Assembly (NCBI GenBank): GCA_947627725.1
Contig: CANQXE010000001.1
Location: forward strand, 124,001 to 188,000
Direction of reading: 5' to 3'
From: an uncultured Clostridia bacterium
Lineage (GTDB): Bacteria; Bacillota; Clostridia; Oscillospirales; Acutalibacteraceae
DNA length: 64,000 nt
Positions 1 through 9,499 of this stretch are shown piece by piece. The first letter of the stretch is position 1. Each line of letters starts with the position of its first letter. The notes below the pieces were generated by a model. The model was not told the origin of the DNA. It was given only the letters and a program-made list of their open reading frames with translations, and did not search any database. Position numbers and translations under genes: made by a program.

Positions 1-1056
1 AGAGTGAAAATAAACCATTTCATCTGCCTGCTGCTTTGCTATATCAAGCTGCAACGGCGTCGCCTGCTTGGGATATCCCCAATACGGTATTTCCTCTTGT
101 ACAAGAAGACCGTTTTCATCGCACCAATCAAAAATGCCGTCATCCTGCTGCCAGTGAAAGCGTGTGAACACACAGCCCGCGTTTTTAAGCTGTCTTAAGC
201 ATTTAATACTGTGTTCAAGCGACTCTGCCATACCGTAATCGGGGTGAGAGCCCGGCATCCATTCACAGCCTTTGAGATATATTTCCCTGCCGTTGAGAAG
301 TATCTTTTCTCTCTGAACTTCAATTTTCCGCAGCCCTGTTCTGATTTCATAACAGTCGTTCTCAGTTTCAAGCACAATTCTGTAAAGATTCGGAGAATAA
401 CAGCTCCAGAGCTTTAGATTTTTAAAATCAAGAGCAATAACATTTCTAACGCTGTCAAAATATCTTTTAATAATTGTTTCGCTGTTTGAATAATCAATGA
501 TCTTAACCGTACCGCTGTGTGATTTTCCGTCAAGAAACGCGGTCATTATATTCAGTGTACCGTTGCACAGCCCATTATCTATGGTGTTGATTTCTTCCTC
601 GACACGCAAATATTCAATCGCATTTTGTTCGGTGAACTGAAGCTCGGCTTTTCTGATTATACCACCGTCATCCGCCCAGTCAAAATCATCCTTATGCGGC
701 AGCATTTCATCAATATGGGTATTATCGACAATCACCTTGATTTTGTTATCATCACCGAAAATTACCTTGTCAGTAATATCAAATTTGAAAGGGGTAAAGC
801 CCGAACGGCTGTGACAGCCCGCAAGGTCGCCGTTTATGTAAACCTTTGCTGTGTGATAGACCGCGTTGAATGAAATAAATACTTTTTTATTTTTTAACGC
901 CTTGTCTATTGAAACAGTCGTCTCATATTCCGCTAATCCCCTGTGTTTCATAACATTGTCGTCCACATTCCAGGTGTGCGGAACAGTAACATCTGCCGAA
1001 TAGTTTAGTTCCTTAATTGAAAAATTCCATTTATTTAACGAAATACTGTATCTCAT
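1..1056 (-). CDS. Glycoside hydrolase family 2 protein (beta-galactosidase-like), N-terminal part
   Basis: The frame is open from an ATG at 1056 to the left edge, so about 352 N-terminal residues are visible and the C-terminus is outside the window. The translation starts MRYSISLNKWNFSIKEL and has the GH2 order: a sugar-binding beta-sandwich (VTVPHTWNVDD, later KVFISFNAVYHTAKVYING), an immunoglobulin-like domain, then the start of the TIM barrel (GCEWMPGSHPDYGM, FTRFHWQQDDGIFDWCDENG, EEIPYWG). The catalytic Glu residues lie beyond the edge, so substrate cannot be read; beta-galactosidase or beta-glucuronidase are the usual activities. There is no signal peptide, so it should be cytoplasmic. 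An AAGGAG site lies 8 bases before the ATG, and the start overlaps the upstream gene's stop (ATGA), so the two are translationally coupled. Confidence 0.85.
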   Translation of the reverse strand, partial: MRYSISLNKWNFSIKELNYSADVTVPHTWNVDDNVMKHRGLAEYETTVSIDKALKNKKVFISFNAVYHTAKVYINGDLAGCHSRSGFTPFKFDITDKVIFGDDNKIKVIVDNTHIDEMLPHKDDFDWADDGGIIRKAELQFTEQNAIEYLRVEEEINTIDNGLCNGTLNIMTAFLDGKSHSGTVKIIDYSNSETIIKRYFDSVRNVIALDFKNLKLWSCYSPNLYRIVLETENDCYEIRTGLRKIEVQREKILLNGREIYLKGCEWMPGSHPDYGMAESLEHSIKCLRQLKNAGCVFTRFHWQQDDGIFDWCDENGLLVQEEIPYWGYPKQATPLQLDIAKQQADEMVYFHS

Positions 1057-4000
1057 AATTGTTTCTCCTTAAGATTTGATTCACATTGCCTGAATAATAA
1101 TTGATAATGCGTTGCTATTTGGAAAACATTACTGTTCTCCTTTAATGCCATTTCAAATACTAATTTGCTTTCTTTTTTTCTGCCAAGCCCGTATAACCCA
1201 AGAGCTTTCATAAATAAGCAGTGCAATCTGTTTTTTCTGTTCAAATCCTCTTCAAACACTAACAAATCGGGAAGTGAAACCGCAAAATAATCAATTGTTA
1301 CATCGTCGTTTATATGCTTTTCAGCATAAGAAATCAATTTATTAAAACGGCTCTCTGCGTTTTTGGTATCACCAAGTCTGAGAAGCGCAAGTCCTTGATA
1401 AAAAATAGTTTCGGGAGGCTGGTCATTGTAATACATGGCGGAAACAGGCTCCGATATACCGCTTGACGCTTTTTTAAAATATATTTTTGAAATATCAATC
1501 TTGCCCTGTTTTTCATAAGCACAGCCGAGATAATAGTTCTGCCTGTTCTCCTGTGCGCCGTAAAGCTTGCCCTCTCCTAAATTGTGAGGATATTCAAAGG
1601 TGCTGTTCAGATAATTTATTGCCGTTTGAGTATCCCCTTCCTTCAGACATTCCGACGCGATAGCAATATTTGAAAAAAGATATTGTTCAGGCACCTTACC
1701 CTCTCCCCCTTCCCACGGGTGAAATTTGTGCGAAAGGATAAGCTCCAAAGCCTTATCATACTCACCTGTAAGATTGAGCAGTGTTATGTACTCAAGATAC
1801 AGGTCATCCCGGCTTACGACTGCCTTTAAATGATTTTGCAGAAATTCGAGCCTCTTTTCAGGTGCGGCTCCCATTCTCTTTTTAAGCAAATCAAGCTCAT
1901 AGAGAACTCTCGCATCTGTTTCGTCAATGGAATACGCTTTGCTCATAAGCGCAAGCGCGCTGTCAGCATCATTTTTATAATTGTAATAAAGCAGGGACAA
2001 ATTGCGGTATGGCGTCGCGAAATCACAGCCGAGGTTTATGGACCTTTCAAAGCATATTATCGCATCATCGTGCCGTTCCCTGTCATAATAAAGATTACCG
2101 AGATAATATGGAGCTTTAAAATCATTTTTATTTTTGCTTATTGCAAATTTGAGTACCGCTATATCCTCAAGCCTGTTAGGAAAACAGAAGCAGGAATTAC
2201 CGCAAAATGCTTTTTCAAGATATAACTTATAGTCCATACCTGCTTTATAAGAGCAGTAAGCCTTATAATAGTCCACCATCGGATAACCTGAAATATCCAT
2301 ATCAAGCAATTTCAGCGCGTCCTCATAAAATCCCGCAAACGCAAATTCAAGGGATAAATCAATCAGCATATCGGAATTAATTATATGCTTTAATATGTCT
2401 TTGCCCGACTGATATAACGCGACAATATTAAGATTATCAACAGATAAAGCATTATCCGCGTTTGACTTATAATCTCTGCCAAGCGCCTTTAACAGCATTG
2501 TTTTAAGATTTAACGCATTGAAATTATGCGCGTTATAAATCAATGCGTTATTAACAAATTCAAGTGCCGTTTCATATTCCCTTTTCTTTGAACGGATAAG
2601 CGACATAAAAAAATATGAATTGCTTTTTGTTTCGGCATTCCAGACAGCCTTATAAAATGAGTCATACGCGTCGTCGTATTTTCCCTGATAAAAAAGGCTG
2701 AGTCCGAGATTATAATAAATCTCTCCGCTGATAGGATTTGGATTTGAGCGTGTCTGCTTTTGTATCGCCGTTCTGAAATAATACTCGCTCTCTTTAATAT
2801 AACCCTTTTTGAAAAGCAGCATACCGTAGGCGTTGTTAAGCCTTATGTCCGTTTTATCCCGTCTTAGACCTTCAATATAATAGTCCTCCGCCCTGCGCGT
2901 TGCGTGACGGTACTGCTCAATGTGCAGTCCGTACAAATATAAATCCTCAATGCTTTCACATTCACTCGGCAGAGGCGCTGACTTCGCGGGCTCGGGAATT
3001 TCCTGTTTTTGAACATCACCGCAAAATGATAAAACCGTTTTGCCGTTTCTTATGATTTTTACAGTAACATCTTTAAAAGAGTAACCACTGTTCTCTGTGC
3101 TGATTTCATAAGTGTTTGCGCAAATCAATTCAAGCGCTTCCGTGAATATATCATTTATCCTGATTTCGCATTTGCCGAGCGTTCCTGAACAGTAGAGCTT
3201 GACTGTTATTTTATCATCAACATCCAAGTGAAGCGCAAGATCCCTGCTTGCATTATGAACAGTTCCCAAGTCGTGATATGGCATAAAATACTGCGTAAAA
3301 TCTCTGCTTTCCATAGGCGCAATGTAGCTGAAATCAGGCTGATTATCGGTATAACAGCCTGTCATAAGCTCAATGTACGGACCGTCATTGTCTGTTAAAT
3401 TTCTGTCCCACGCTCTGCCGAAATCGCCGCAGCCCCAGGTCCACTGCTTTTTGCCCGGCGATATATGGTGATCGGCTATATGCAGAATTCCCGCGCCTAT
3501 GCCTTCATCATATCCGCCTACAAAATCATAATCGCTTTTTGCCGCCATATACGATGTGGGAACAGGCAAATTTTTATATCTTGATATGTCGACGCCCTTT
3601 GAATAGTCAACCTTATAATAAGTGCCTGTCGCTATCGGAAAGGTTGAAACGTCACGCTTTCCGTGGTCCATAACGGCTGTAACATCCGGCGGAAATATAT
3701 TACGGTAATTTTCGTTTACCGAAACGGCGGGATTTGCCCACCAGAGAAAGGTTTGTTTCGTATTAGTCCTGTTGAAAAGATGATTTTTCAGTTCAAGATA
3801 TGCCTTATCGGGATATAAAGTAAACTCCGTCTCACCCTTGGTGTGAAACATATTCTCAATTTCACTCACAACAATCGTCGCGCTTTTGTCAGGATTTTCT
3901 CTGTATGTATAATTAACCGCGTCAAACGTAGATGGTCTGTGGTGCTGCGGCCAGTTAAACTCTATTCCGCCGGAAATCCAGGGACCCGCAAGTCCGACCA

Positions 4001-4316
4001 GAGCAGGCTTAATTACATGATTGTAATAAACAAAATCATAATTTCTTGTTTTGTCATAAGCCCTTTGAACTCTGCCGCCAAGCTCGGGCAAAATCATAAT
4101 TTTAAGGTAATCATTTTCCAGAAAAACAGCCTTATATTTTTTATCAATTTTTGAATTGCTTATTTTATCAATCACAGGGTGAGGATACACCTTGCCGCTG
4201 CTGCCCTGATATACTCGCTTTTCAAGAAATAATGGATTTTTATCAGGCTCGCCTGTTTCATATGTGGGAATAACTATTTCTTCTTCCCACACATTGACTT
4301 TAGAAATATTACTCAC
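1053..4316 (-). CDS. DUF5107 and tetratricopeptide-repeat protein
   Basis: This 1087-residue protein resembles the DUF5107/TPR proteins found in carbohydrate-use loci. Roughly residues 30-370 form a beta-rich domain with aromatic and polar clusters (LPELGGRVQRAYDK, GGIEFNWPQHHRPS, WGCGDFGRAWDRN) like those of galactose-mutarotase-fold proteins. From about residue 440 there are repeated helical TPR units (GMLLFKKGYIKESEYYFRTA, YNLGLSLFYQGKYDDAYDSF). No signal peptide is present. The start is GTG, with AGGAG ten bases upstream. It overlaps the GH2 gene by 4 bases and is divergent from an AraC gene, so a role in sensing or processing an oligosaccharide is likely. The exact activity is unknown to me; the family call is fairly safe. 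Confidence 0.75.
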   Translation of the reverse strand: MSNISKVNVWEEEIVIPTYETGEPDKNPLFLEKRVYQGSSGKVYPHPVIDKISNSKIDKKYKAVFLENDYLKIMILPELGGRVQRAYDKTRNYDFVYYNHVIKPALVGLAGPWISGGIEFNWPQHHRPSTFDAVNYTYRENPDKSATIVVSEIENMFHTKGETEFTLYPDKAYLELKNHLFNRTNTKQTFLWWANPAVSVNENYRNIFPPDVTAVMDHGKRDVSTFPIATGTYYKVDYSKGVDISRYKNLPVPTSYMAAKSDYDFVGGYDEGIGAGILHIADHHISPGKKQWTWGCGDFGRAWDRNLTDNDGPYIELMTGCYTDNQPDFSYIAPMESRDFTQYFMPYHDLGTVHNASRDLALHLDVDDKITVKLYCSGTLGKCEIRINDIFTEALELICANTYEISTENSGYSFKDVTVKIIRNGKTVLSFCGDVQKQEIPEPAKSAPLPSECESIEDLYLYGLHIEQYRHATRRAEDYYIEGLRRDKTDIRLNNAYGMLLFKKGYIKESEYYFRTAIQKQTRSNPNPISGEIYYNLGLSLFYQGKYDDAYDSFYKAVWNAETKSNSYFFMSLIRSKKREYETALEFVNNALIYNAHNFNALNLKTMLLKALGRDYKSNADNALSVDNLNIVALYQSGKDILKHIINSDMLIDLSLEFAFAGFYEDALKLLDMDISGYPMVDYYKAYCSYKAGMDYKLYLEKAFCGNSCFCFPNRLEDIAVLKFAISKNKNDFKAPYYLGNLYYDRERHDDAIICFERSINLGCDFATPYRNLSLLYYNYKNDADSALALMSKAYSIDETDARVLYELDLLKKRMGAAPEKRLEFLQNHLKAVVSRDDLYLEYITLLNLTGEYDKALELILSHKFHPWEGGEGKVPEQYLFSNIAIASECLKEGDTQTAINYLNSTFEYPHNLGEGKLYGAQENRQNYYLGCAYEKQGKIDISKIYFKKASSGISEPVSAMYYNDQPPETIFYQGLALLRLGDTKNAESRFNKLISYAEKHINDDVTIDYFAVSLPDLLVFEEDLNRKNRLHCLFMKALGLYGLGRKKESKLVFEMALKENSNVFQIATHYQLLFRQCESNLKEKQL

Positions 4317-4333
4317 TTATCAGCATCTCCTGT

Positions 4334-4362
4334 TTGACATTGATTTATCTTTATTGTAATAT
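4334..4362 (+). promoter_or_regulatory. Sigma-A promoter of the AraC gene
   Basis: TTGACA (4334-4339), a 17-base spacer and TAATAT (4357-4362) make a near-consensus promoter. Transcription would start near 4369. The -35 box coincides with the most upstream possible TTG start of the AraC ORF, so that start cannot be used from this promoter. Confidence 0.7.
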
Positions 4363-4381
4363 ATTTTACAGAGGATTTGTT

Positions 4382-5254
4382 TTGATATTTTATCAAAAAA
4401 TTAAGAAATCTTATTTTAATTTTATGGAACTTACAGGAAACGGTCTCAATAAAGGCTCTGATATGTATTTTTATACGCCGTCGCAAACCGCAAAAAAATT
4501 ATTATACTATCCCATAGCGGCTGGAGAATTTTATTGCAACAGCGAATACTGTGTTGAAAGGGATAATTATAACAGTATTCTCGCATTATATGTTCTTGAC
4601 GGAAACATAACAATACTGCAAAATAACGCTCAGCTTGACGCGCAAAAGGATGAATTGTTACTGATTGACTGCTATAAAGCACACAAATATTTTACCAAAG
4701 ACAGAGCGCACACTCTCTGGGTGCATTTCGACGGTGATAACTCATACGAATGGTTCAGCGAAATCACGGCTCAAAAAGGACAAAAAATAAAATGCACCCA
4801 GCAGACTGCCGAATACATTTTTAATATAATCAGATATATTAAACAAAATCAAAGCGAATATGATATTTCAAATGAGTTATATTCCCTGCTCTGCAATATA
4901 AGCAAAAAAAATCATATGAATTATGAAAACAAAAAAGCAGATTGCGTAGAAGCGGCAAAAAATTTCATACTTTCAAATTATGATAAAAATATATCTATTG
5001 CCGATATTGCAAAAATGGTTCATATGAGCGTATCTTATTTTTCAAAAATATTCAGGCAAAACACAGGATTTTCACCGTATGATTACATGCTGACGGTCCG
5101 CCTTGACAAGGCAAAGGAGATGCTCCGTCAAACCGATAATTCAATTGAAAGCATAGCCTACAAGACAGGCTTTAACAGCACCTCTAATTTTATTTACTTT
5201 TTCAGAAAAGAAACAGGCGTCTCTCCTCTAAAATTCAGAAACATTAAGTTTTAA
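4382..5254 (+). CDS. AraC-family transcriptional regulator
   Basis: It has an N-terminal cupin-like sensor (roughly FYCNSEYCVERDNYNSILALY through the WVHFDGD segment). A C-terminal double helix-turn-helix follows, with typical signatures ISIADIAKMVHMSVSYFSKI and ESIAYKTGFNSTSNFIYFF. It probably controls the divergent DUF5107-GH2 operon in response to a sugar. The chosen TTG start at 4382 has AGAGGA 6 bases upstream and lies just downstream of the predicted transcript start. An ATG at 4463 (MYFYTPSQ, with AAAGG upstream) is a shorter alternative. The ORF extends 5' to 4334, but that end lies inside the promoter. Confidence 0.85.
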   Translation: MIFYQKIKKSYFNFMELTGNGLNKGSDMYFYTPSQTAKKLLYYPIAAGEFYCNSEYCVERDNYNSILALYVLDGNITILQNNAQLDAQKDELLLIDCYKAHKYFTKDRAHTLWVHFDGDNSYEWFSEITAQKGQKIKCTQQTAEYIFNIIRYIKQNQSEYDISNELYSLLCNISKKNHMNYENKKADCVEAAKNFILSNYDKNISIADIAKMVHMSVSYFSKIFRQNTGFSPYDYMLTVRLDKAKEMLRQTDNSIESIAYKTGFNSTSNFIYFFRKETGVSPLKFRNIKF

Positions 5255-5383
5255 TATTGTCAGTCCGGCAAACCGAAACGTAATTCAACACATATTAAAT
5301 CTTCCGCAAAAGTTCAGACGAATGTTAAATTAATAATTATTTTTAAAAAATATTGACAAATATAAATGTAAGGAGAATGAATA

Positions 5384-5716
5384 ATGGCAATTACAATAAA
5401 TATTTATTACACAGGTGAAAACGGAAGCGCCAAAAAATTTGCTGAAGAAATGATTAACAGCTCGATTGTAGATGATATTCGCGCAGAAGAAGGAAATCTT
5501 AGATATGAGTACTTCTTCCCTATTGATGATAAGGAAACTGTTCTTTTAATTGACAGTTGGCAAAATCAGCAGGCAATTGATTTGCATCATCAATCGCCCA
5601 TGATGACTAAAATTGCAGATTTAAGGGAAAAATACCACCTGCATATGAAAGTGGAACGATATATTTCAGATACACAGGGAATTCCTTCAGAGGATAAAAA
5701 GTTTATAAAAGATTAA
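5384..5716 (+). CDS. Antibiotic-biosynthesis-monooxygenase (ABM) fold protein
   Basis: This 110-residue single-domain protein has the dimeric alpha+beta ABM pattern: an N-terminal strand (AITINIYYTG), a helix (SAKKFAEEMI), LRYEYFFPIDD, then VLLIDSWQNQQAIDLHHQSPMM. The family includes quinol monooxygenases and heme-degrading proteins, but most members are uncharacterised. AAGGAG precedes the ATG at a good distance. It stands alone between two AraC genes, so no function can be inferred from context. Confidence 0.75.
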   Translation: MAITINIYYTGENGSAKKFAEEMINSSIVDDIRAEEGNLRYEYFFPIDDKETVLLIDSWQNQQAIDLHHQSPMMTKIADLREKYHLHMKVERYISDTQGIPSEDKKFIKD

Positions 5717-5834
5717 CAGTAAGAATATTATCTTAAATTTTATTTATTTGCTGCCAGTTCTTTACTTTGTTCTATCTGCATATTATGCCCGCTGTGTTCG
5801 GATTTGGTTTACTCTTTAAAACAAAATATAAACA

Positions 5835-6677
5835 TCAATTAAATTTTCTGTATTGTGACGGCGTAAGATTTTTATACCGTTTAAACTGCTTTGAAAAATA
5901 GCTCATATCATTGAATCCGCATGACATCGCAATATCGGTAATTGGATTATCTGTCAATCTTAAATATTCGCCTGCACACTCTATTCTGTAATAATTGAGA
6001 TAAGCAATCGGTGTTTTCCCTGTCATTGACGAAAACGCGCGGCAAAAATATCTCGGCGACATTCCGGCAATTTGAGACAACTCCTCAAGTGTTACAGGGG
6101 AATCATAGTTATTCCTTATATATGTCAAAACAGCTTTAATTTTTGAAATCTGACGTCGGGAATCATTACAGCTCACAGCATAGGACATATTCTTTTTCAT
6201 CATATTGCCCATAAGCTGCCACAAAAGCCCTATTGTTACCCATTCATACCCGTTCTGTTCTTTTTCCATCGTCTCAAATATTTTGTCGGTAAGCAGCGCT
6301 TCAGCGCTGCCTTTTTTTAATTTGCCTGTATATGAGCCGCTGTGCGTCAAAAAATCCTTTGCGGATTTTGTACAAAGCGGAGTATCCCGTAAAAGTACCG
6401 TCAAATCAAAAACAACACATTCATAAATACAATTCTCAGGCTCTCCGCCATGAATAACCCCGTCGCTTATCCACGCACTGTCTCCGGATTCAAGTATATA
6501 CTTTTTACCGTCAATGCTAAGATGAAATTTACCCTTTAAAACCAAAATGAGCTCATATTCAAGATGCCAATGCAGCGGCATCTGATATCTCGGCGCCGAA
6601 GAATCAACATAATAAAGCTCTATCGGAAAATCAAATTTTCCTCTTTTTTTATCCTCGTGAAGTGAACTGTAATCCAT
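5835..6677 (-). CDS. AraC-family regulator, likely of the fucose operon
   Basis: 280 residues. The N-terminal cupin domain (PLHWHLEYELILVLKG, SAWISDGVIHGGEPE) carries the His-rich motif common in sugar-sensing AraC proteins. The C-terminal HTH pair (VTLEELSQIAGMSPRYFCRA, ITDIAMSCGFNDMSYFSKQF, LTPSQYRKF) is intact. GAGG lies 7 bases before the ATG. It is divergent from the fucose gene set about 220 bases away. The operon's -10 box lacks a good -35, which suits activation by an AraC protein. The regulatory role is inferred from position. Confidence 0.88.
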   Translation of the reverse strand: MDYSSLHEDKKRGKFDFPIELYYVDSSAPRYQMPLHWHLEYELILVLKGKFHLSIDGKKYILESGDSAWISDGVIHGGEPENCIYECVVFDLTVLLRDTPLCTKSAKDFLTHSGSYTGKLKKGSAEALLTDKIFETMEKEQNGYEWVTIGLLWQLMGNMMKKNMSYAVSCNDSRRQISKIKAVLTYIRNNYDSPVTLEELSQIAGMSPRYFCRAFSSMTGKTPIAYLNYYRIECAGEYLRLTDNPITDIAMSCGFNDMSYFSKQFKRYKNLTPSQYRKFN

Positions 6678-6803
6678 ATTTTTACCTCATATAATATGTT
6701 CAATTTCATTGCCGCAAATCATTTATTCAAGCGCACCATTCGCCTTCCAATGCGGTTTAACACAAAAAGTGAATTTTGTCATATAATTTTATCTGTTTTA
6801 ACA

Positions 6804-6832
6804 TAGAAATAAATAAAAATATACATTATAAT
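6804..6832 (+). promoter_or_regulatory. Possible activator-dependent promoter of the fucose operon
   Basis: TATAAT at 6827-6832 is a perfect -10 element. The hexamer 17 bases upstream (TAGAAA) is a poor -35, as expected if an AraC protein recruits polymerase. It lies 63 bases upstream of the first operon gene. Confidence 0.4.
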
Positions 6833-6895
6833 ACAATTAGTGTATCATTTTTTATTCGATAAGTCAATTTAGTGATACCGGGAGGGTAAAATATA

Positions 6896-7606
6896 ATGAG
6901 CAATATAGAAGAACAAAAAGAGCTTATATGTGATATTTGCCATCAAATGTGGCAGTTGGGCTGGGTTGCCGCCAATGACGGCAACGTGAGCGCAAGGCTT
7001 GACGACGGAACAATACTCGCCACACCCACAGGAATGAGCAAATCATTTATAACACCTGAAAAACTAATCAGAATTGACAGTGCGGGCAATGTAATTGAGG
7101 CGGCGGAGGGGCTTCGTCCGTCAAGTGAAATAAAAATGCACCTGAGATGCTATGATAAACGTGACGATGTTATGAGCGTTATTCATGCACATCCGCCAGG
7201 AGCAACGGGTTTCGCCGTAGCACACAAGGCAATGGATATGTACAATATGATTGAGGATGTCGCGGTTATAGGCGCCGTTCCGCTCACACCATACGGAACT
7301 CCGTCAACAATCGAAGTGCCAAACGCCATTGAGCCTTATCTTGAGGAGCACGATGTTATGCTTCTTGAAAATCACGGTGCGCTTGCAGTAGGGAGTGATG
7401 TTGTAACCGCGTTTTACAGAATGGAAAGCCTTGAGCTTTGGGCTAAAATTACTATTAACGCGGTTATCCTCGGCGGAAGCCACGATATCAGCAGGGAAAA
7501 CATACAAAAGCTTATTGATTTGAGAGGATATTATCGTGTTACGGGCAGGCATCCCGGATATAAGACCTTTAATCCCGATGACCCTGTTTTACATAAAAAA
7601 GATTAA
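6896..7606 (+). CDS. fucA: Class II aldolase, probable L-fuculose-1-phosphate aldolase
   Basis: 236 residues with the class II aldolase/adducin fold. Visible are the phosphate-binding segment GNVSARLDDG, the Ser-Ser-Glu segment RPSSEIKMH, the zinc ligands in IHAHPPGATGFAV and the later ENHGALAVG. The enzyme would split L-fuculose-1-phosphate into dihydroxyacetone phosphate and L-lactaldehyde. The assignment to fuculose rather than rhamnulose or ribulose rests on the fucose isomerase and FucU-type mutarotase in the same operon. A strong GGGAGGG site precedes the ATG. It is first in an operon of four genes. Confidence 0.85.
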   Translation: MSNIEEQKELICDICHQMWQLGWVAANDGNVSARLDDGTILATPTGMSKSFITPEKLIRIDSAGNVIEAAEGLRPSSEIKMHLRCYDKRDDVMSVIHAHPPGATGFAVAHKAMDMYNMIEDVAVIGAVPLTPYGTPSTIEVPNAIEPYLEEHDVMLLENHGALAVGSDVVTAFYRMESLELWAKITINAVILGGSHDISRENIQKLIDLRGYYRVTGRHPGYKTFNPDDPVLHKKD

Positions 7607-7620
7607 GGAGGTAAGTGGAT

Positions 7621-8061
7621 ATGCTTAAAGGAATTTCGCCGATTGTTTCGCCAGCGCTTTTAAAGGCGCTCTGTGAAATGGGACACGGCGACGAACTTGT
7701 TATTGCCGACGGCAATTTCCCCTGTGAAAGTATTGGAAAAAACGCCGTTGTTGTAAGGGCGGACGGTCATGGTACCGCTGAAATTCTCGATGCGGTATTA
7801 AATCTTATTCCCCTTGACCGATACACAGATAAGCCGGTTGCCTATATGGAGGTTGTTAAGGGCGACAGTGTGACCGCTCCTGTGATATGGAAAACATATG
7901 AAGAAATATTTAATAAGTATGAGCCGGAAAACCACGGCATTGATATGACAGAGCGATTTGCTTTTTATGAAAGGGCAAAAAACGCTTATCTTATAATCGC
8001 GACCGGCGAAACTTCTGTTTACGCTAACATACTTCTCAAGAAAGGGGTTGTAACCTATTGA
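7621..8061 (+). CDS. fucU: L-fucose mutarotase, RbsD/FucU family
   Basis: 146 residues, starting MLKGISPIVSPALLKAL with MGHGDELVIADGNFP, the hallmark of the RbsD/FucU family (catalytic His in the MGHGD turn). It interconverts alpha and beta anomers of L-fucose ahead of the isomerase. The ATG at 7621 is preferred because AAGGAGGT ends 8 bases upstream; the GTG at 7615 would sit too close to that site. Its stop overlaps the TTG start of the kinase. Confidence 0.9.
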   Translation: MLKGISPIVSPALLKALCEMGHGDELVIADGNFPCESIGKNAVVVRADGHGTAEILDAVLNLIPLDRYTDKPVAYMEVVKGDSVTAPVIWKTYEEIFNKYEPENHGIDMTERFAFYERAKNAYLIIATGETSVYANILLKKGVVTY

Positions 8062-9482
8062 GTAAAGTTCTCGCGTTTGATTTCGGCGCGTCAACCGGCA
8101 GGGCAATAAAGGCAGAATATGACGGAAAAATTCTTGAATACAGCGAAGTGTACAGATTTGAAAATATTCCGATTTTTGAAAACGGTCATCTTTGCTGGAA
8201 TTTTAATTATCTTTTAGGCGAGGTAAAAAAAGCAATCGGAATGTGCGGTAATATTGACGCTCTTGCCTTTGACACATGGGGCGTTGACTACGGTCTGCTT
8301 GATGAAAACGATAAGCTTCTGGGTATGCCTGTCAACTATCGCGACGAACGCACAGCCGGTATTCCCGAGAGAATATTTAAAAAAATATCACCTTATGATT
8401 TATACAGGGCAACAGGTAATCAGATTATGGATATAAACACTCTGTTTCAGCTTGCTGCCGAGGATAAGAAAAACGCGAAATCGCTTCTTTTTATGCCCGA
8501 CCTTTTTGTCTGGGCGCTTTGCGGAAATAAATCCTCAGAAAAAACTATTGCCTCCACCTCACAGATGTACGATTTTAATAACGGCGGCTGGAATTACGAA
8601 ATTGCCCGCCTATCCGGAATGGATACGAATATTTTACAGCCGCTTGTTGAAAGTGCAACGACCGCAGGTGAATATAACGGCATTAAAATTATCAAAGTTG
8701 CCGGTCATGATACACAGTGCGCGGTTGCGGCAATGCCTGCCGAAAGCGAAAAATGCAGCGCTTTTCTCTCCTGCGGCACATGGTCGCTCATCGGCTGTGA
8801 ATGTGACACCCCTGTGCTTACGGAAAAAAGTATGTCTGATGAGCTTTCAAACGAGCTTGGCGCAAACGGTAAAATAAATTATCTTAAAAATATCAGCGGA
8901 TTGTGGCTCATTCAGGAAATCCGCAGGAATTTTAAAGAGAAAGGCAGGAAATATTCCTTTAACGATATGGAACAGCTTGCGAGAGCGGAGCAACCTTTCG
9001 CCTGCTTCATCGACCCTGACGCTCCGGAATTTTCGACAGCAGGCTCAATGCCTGAAAAAATTCGTAACTACTGCGAAAAAACCAATCAGCATGTGCCTGA
9101 AAACGATGGCGCTCTGGTGCGGTGTATTTATGAAAGCCTTGCAATGAAATACAGATTTGCCATGAATCAGCTTTCTGAAAATACGCACAGACAATTTGAC
9201 GTTTTGCACCTGCTTGGCGGCGGCACAAAGGACGCTTTTCTCTGTCAGATGACAGCGGACAGTCTCGGAATCCCCGTTATCGCAGGTCCTGTTGAGGCAA
9301 CGGCGCTCGGAAACATTCTTCTCCAGCTTATTGCGCTTGGTGATATTAAGGATATTGATGAAGGAAGAACGATTATAAGAGAGCAGGAGCGTGTTAATCG
9401 GTATCAGCCCGAAAATGCTGACAGTTGGAAAAGAGCATATAAAAAATTCTGCGCATCTGCGCTGCAGAATAAAAATAAATAA
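8058..9482 (+). CDS. FGGY-family sugar kinase, rhamnulokinase-like, probable L-fuculokinase
   Basis: 474 residues with the FGGY kinase core: N-terminal phosphate loop ([13 protein letters not shown]), [16 protein letters not shown], the catalytic Asp in [12 protein letters not shown], and the C-terminal nucleotide loop [14 protein letters not shown]. The sequence style ([19 protein letters not shown]) is closer to RhaB than to E. coli FucK. In this operon it should phosphorylate L-fuculose. The start is TTG overlapping the fucU stop (TTGA), with AAAGGGG ten bases upstream. A role on both rhamnulose and fuculose is possible. Confidence 0.88.
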   Translation: MSKVLAFDFGASTGRAIKAEYDGKILEYSEVYRFENIPIFENGHLCWNFNYLLGEVKKAIGMCGNIDALAFDTWGVDYGLLDENDKLLGMPVNYRDERTAGIPERIFKKISPYDLYRATGNQIMDINTLFQLAAEDKKNAKSLLFMPDLFVWALCGNKSSEKTIASTSQMYDFNNGGWNYEIARLSGMDTNILQPLVESATTAGEYNGIKIIKVAGHDTQCAVAAMPAESEKCSAFLSCGTWSLIGCECDTPVLTEKSMSDELSNELGANGKINYLKNISGLWLIQEIRRNFKEKGRKYSFNDMEQLARAEQPFACFIDPDAPEFSTAGSMPEKIRNYCEKTNQHVPENDGALVRCIYESLAMKYRFAMNQLSENTHRQFDVLHLLGGGTKDAFLCQMTADSLGIPVIAGPVEATALGNILLQLIALGDIKDIDEGRTIIREQERVNRYQPENADSWKRAYKKFCASALQNKNK

Positions 9483-9499
9483 TAAGAGAGGTAAAAATT

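Noticed and set aside
4334-4381. TTG at 4334 as the AraC start
   Set aside because: The codon is the first half of the -35 box of the only good promoter, so it cannot be transcribed from it.
5354-5376. TTGACA before the ABM gene as a promoter
   Set aside because: There is no -10 at 16-18 bases; the place is taken by the ribosome site.
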